A stretch of DNA of 64,000 bases from Anaerolineae bacterium (GTDB lineage: Bacteria; Chloroflexota; Anaerolineae; Aggregatilineales; Phototrophicaceae): positions 28,204-92,203 of the forward strand of contig JAJEBE010000026.1 of NCBI GenBank assembly GCA_022822545.1, written 5' to 3'. The first letter of the stretch is position 1. Every line of letters begins with the position of its first letter. A model generated the notes under the pieces. That model was given only the letters and a program-made list of their open reading frames with translations. It had not been told where the DNA came from and did not search any database. The translations under genes and the position numbers were made by a program. Positions 63,238-64,000 of this stretch are shown piece after piece.

Positions 63238-64000
63238 GTGATTTATGTGCAGAATATTGCCAAGAGCTACGGCAACATACAGGCGTTGCAAGGCGTCAGC
63301 TTTGATATTCAGCCGGGCGAGATTGTCGGTCTGCTGGGACCGAATGGCGCTGGCAAGTCAACCGCCATCAAGATCATCACTGGCTTCTTGCATCCCGATG
63401 AGGGCTTGGTCGAGATTGACGGTTTGAACGTCCTGCGCGAATTGCGGGCGGTGCAAGCGAAGATCGGCTACTTGTCCGAGAATACGCCGTTGTATCCGGA
63501 GTTGTCGGTTCAGGCATATCTGCGCATGATCGCCGATTTGCGTTCGATATCAGAGTCCGACTTTATCCGCTGGCTATCGGACGCGGTGTACGGCACGGGT
63601 TTGCAGGACTATTTGGCGCGGCCCATAGCATCGTTGAGCAAGGGTTTGCGGCAGCGGCTGGGCTTGGCGCAGGCGATACTGCACAAGCCGCAATTTCTCA
63701 TTCTTGACGAGCCCACGGTTGGTTTGGATCCGACGCAGATCGTGGAGATCCGCGCCTTGATCAAGTCGCTGGCGCAAGAGAGCACCATTTTGTTTTCGTC
63801 GCATATCTTGTCCGAGGTCGAGGCGATCTGCGACCGCGTCGTCATCATCATCAACGGCGAAGTCAAAGCCGACCAACGATTGAGCGAGCTGAGCCAGAGC
63901 AATGACGCGACGCTGGTCTTGCAGAATGACAGCGATGATGTTGAACGGTCCTTGACTGGTTTGGCCGGCGTCGAGAAGATTCAGCCCTTCTGGTCTTTGG
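63238..64000 (+). CDS. ABC-2-type transporter ATPase (partial, runs off the window)
   Basis: This partial reading frame opens at GTG 63238 with AAAGGA eight bases upstream and stays open to the window end, covering about 254 residues. It has the Walker A GPNGAGKSTAIK, the signature LSKGLRQRLGLAQ, the Walker B FLILDEPTVGLD and the H-loop SSHILSEV. The signature has LSKG in place of LSGG, as in several gliding-motility/exporter ATPases. It belongs to the ABC-2/GldA-like exporter group; the membrane partner must lie downstream. An AT-rich stretch at 63085-63130 precedes it and may hold its promoter. Confidence 0.9.
   Translation, partial: MIYVQNIAKSYGNIQALQGVSFDIQPGEIVGLLGPNGAGKSTAIKIITGFLHPDEGLVEIDGLNVLRELRAVQAKIGYLSENTPLYPELSVQAYLRMIADLRSISESDFIRWLSDAVYGTGLQDYLARPIASLSKGLRQRLGLAQAILHKPQFLILDEPTVGLDPTQIVEIRALIKSLAQESTILFSSHILSEVEAICDRVVIIINGEVKADQRLSELSQSNDATLVLQNDSDDVERSLTGLAGVEKIQPFWSL

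Noticed and set aside
1..64000. tRNA, rRNA, CRISPR array, insertion sequence or prophage
   Set aside because: No cloverleaf-like, rRNA-like, regularly spaced repeat, transposase, integrase or phage structural sequences were found on reading both strands; a tRNA or covariance-model scan would be decisive.

Overview
The window looks like a contig from an uncultivated, GC-rich bacterium, most likely a member of the Chloroflexota (Anaerolineae-like). This is inferred from gene style: many ABC uptake systems, a Ser/Thr kinase with a TolB-like propeller, FHA and SH3b surface proteins with Pro/Thr tails, and RdhA-like and VanZ-like genes. No rRNA or tRNA is present to prove it; frr, uppS, cdsA and pdxS would serve for phylogeny. 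Coding density is high, and I see no phage genes, transposase or CRISPR array.

Region 1 (0.1-9.7 kb) holds a flavin/PLP-oxidase-fold protein and a ribose-type sugar ABC transporter with two different permeases (654-5437). An aminotransferase and an SDR dehydrogenase follow in the same direction. A minus-strand pair, an M19 dipeptidase and a D-serine dehydratase/D-threonine aldolase-type enzyme, comes next. Region 2 (9.9-27.7 kb) contains two complete Opp/Dpp-type ABC transporters with mirrored gene order. They flank a catabolic cassette of two tandem BNR/Asp-box propeller proteins, an amidohydrolase and a Cys-type sulfatase. Together this suggests uptake and trimming of a sulfated or otherwise decorated glycan-like substrate.

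Region 3 (27.7-33.4 kb) carries pdxS, a GNAT acetyltransferase, a secreted propeller/SH3b protein, a VanZ-like protein, a small helical protein, and a cytosolic reductive-dehalogenase-family protein with a metallothionein-like CxCxxCxC N-terminus. Region 4 (33.4-43.3 kb) looks like a polyamine locus. A potBCDA-type importer lies on the minus strand. Upstream and divergent is a tight plus-strand operon of GNAT acetyltransferase, polyamine-oxidase-like flavoenzyme, N-carbamoylputrescine-amidase-like hydrolase, PhzF-like isomerase and aldo/keto reductase.

Region 5 (43.3-54.4 kb) has two DUF4013-like membrane proteins, an SRPBCC protein, cdsA, a membrane Ser/Thr kinase, frr-uppS, an aldo/keto reductase, a flippase-like membrane protein whose C-terminus depends on a 10-base G/C tract, and alanine dehydrogenase. 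Region 6 (54.4-64 kb) has a C45/acyltransferase-like protein and a chlD-type chelatase gene split by a frameshift at a run of nine A. It continues with a LysR regulator divergent from a rhodanese, a large FHA/SH3b membrane protein, a PfkB sugar-phosphate kinase and the start of an ABC-2-type ATPase that runs off the window.

The observations most worth follow-up are the A9 frameshift site joining ChlI-like and ChlD-like halves, the mirrored Opp modules around the propeller/sulfatase cassette, the polyamine locus, the metallothionein-like RdhA protein, a dispersed REP-like GTAG-hairpin family, stem-loops directly behind all four solute-binding-protein genes, and the absence of a lipobox in all four binding proteins.
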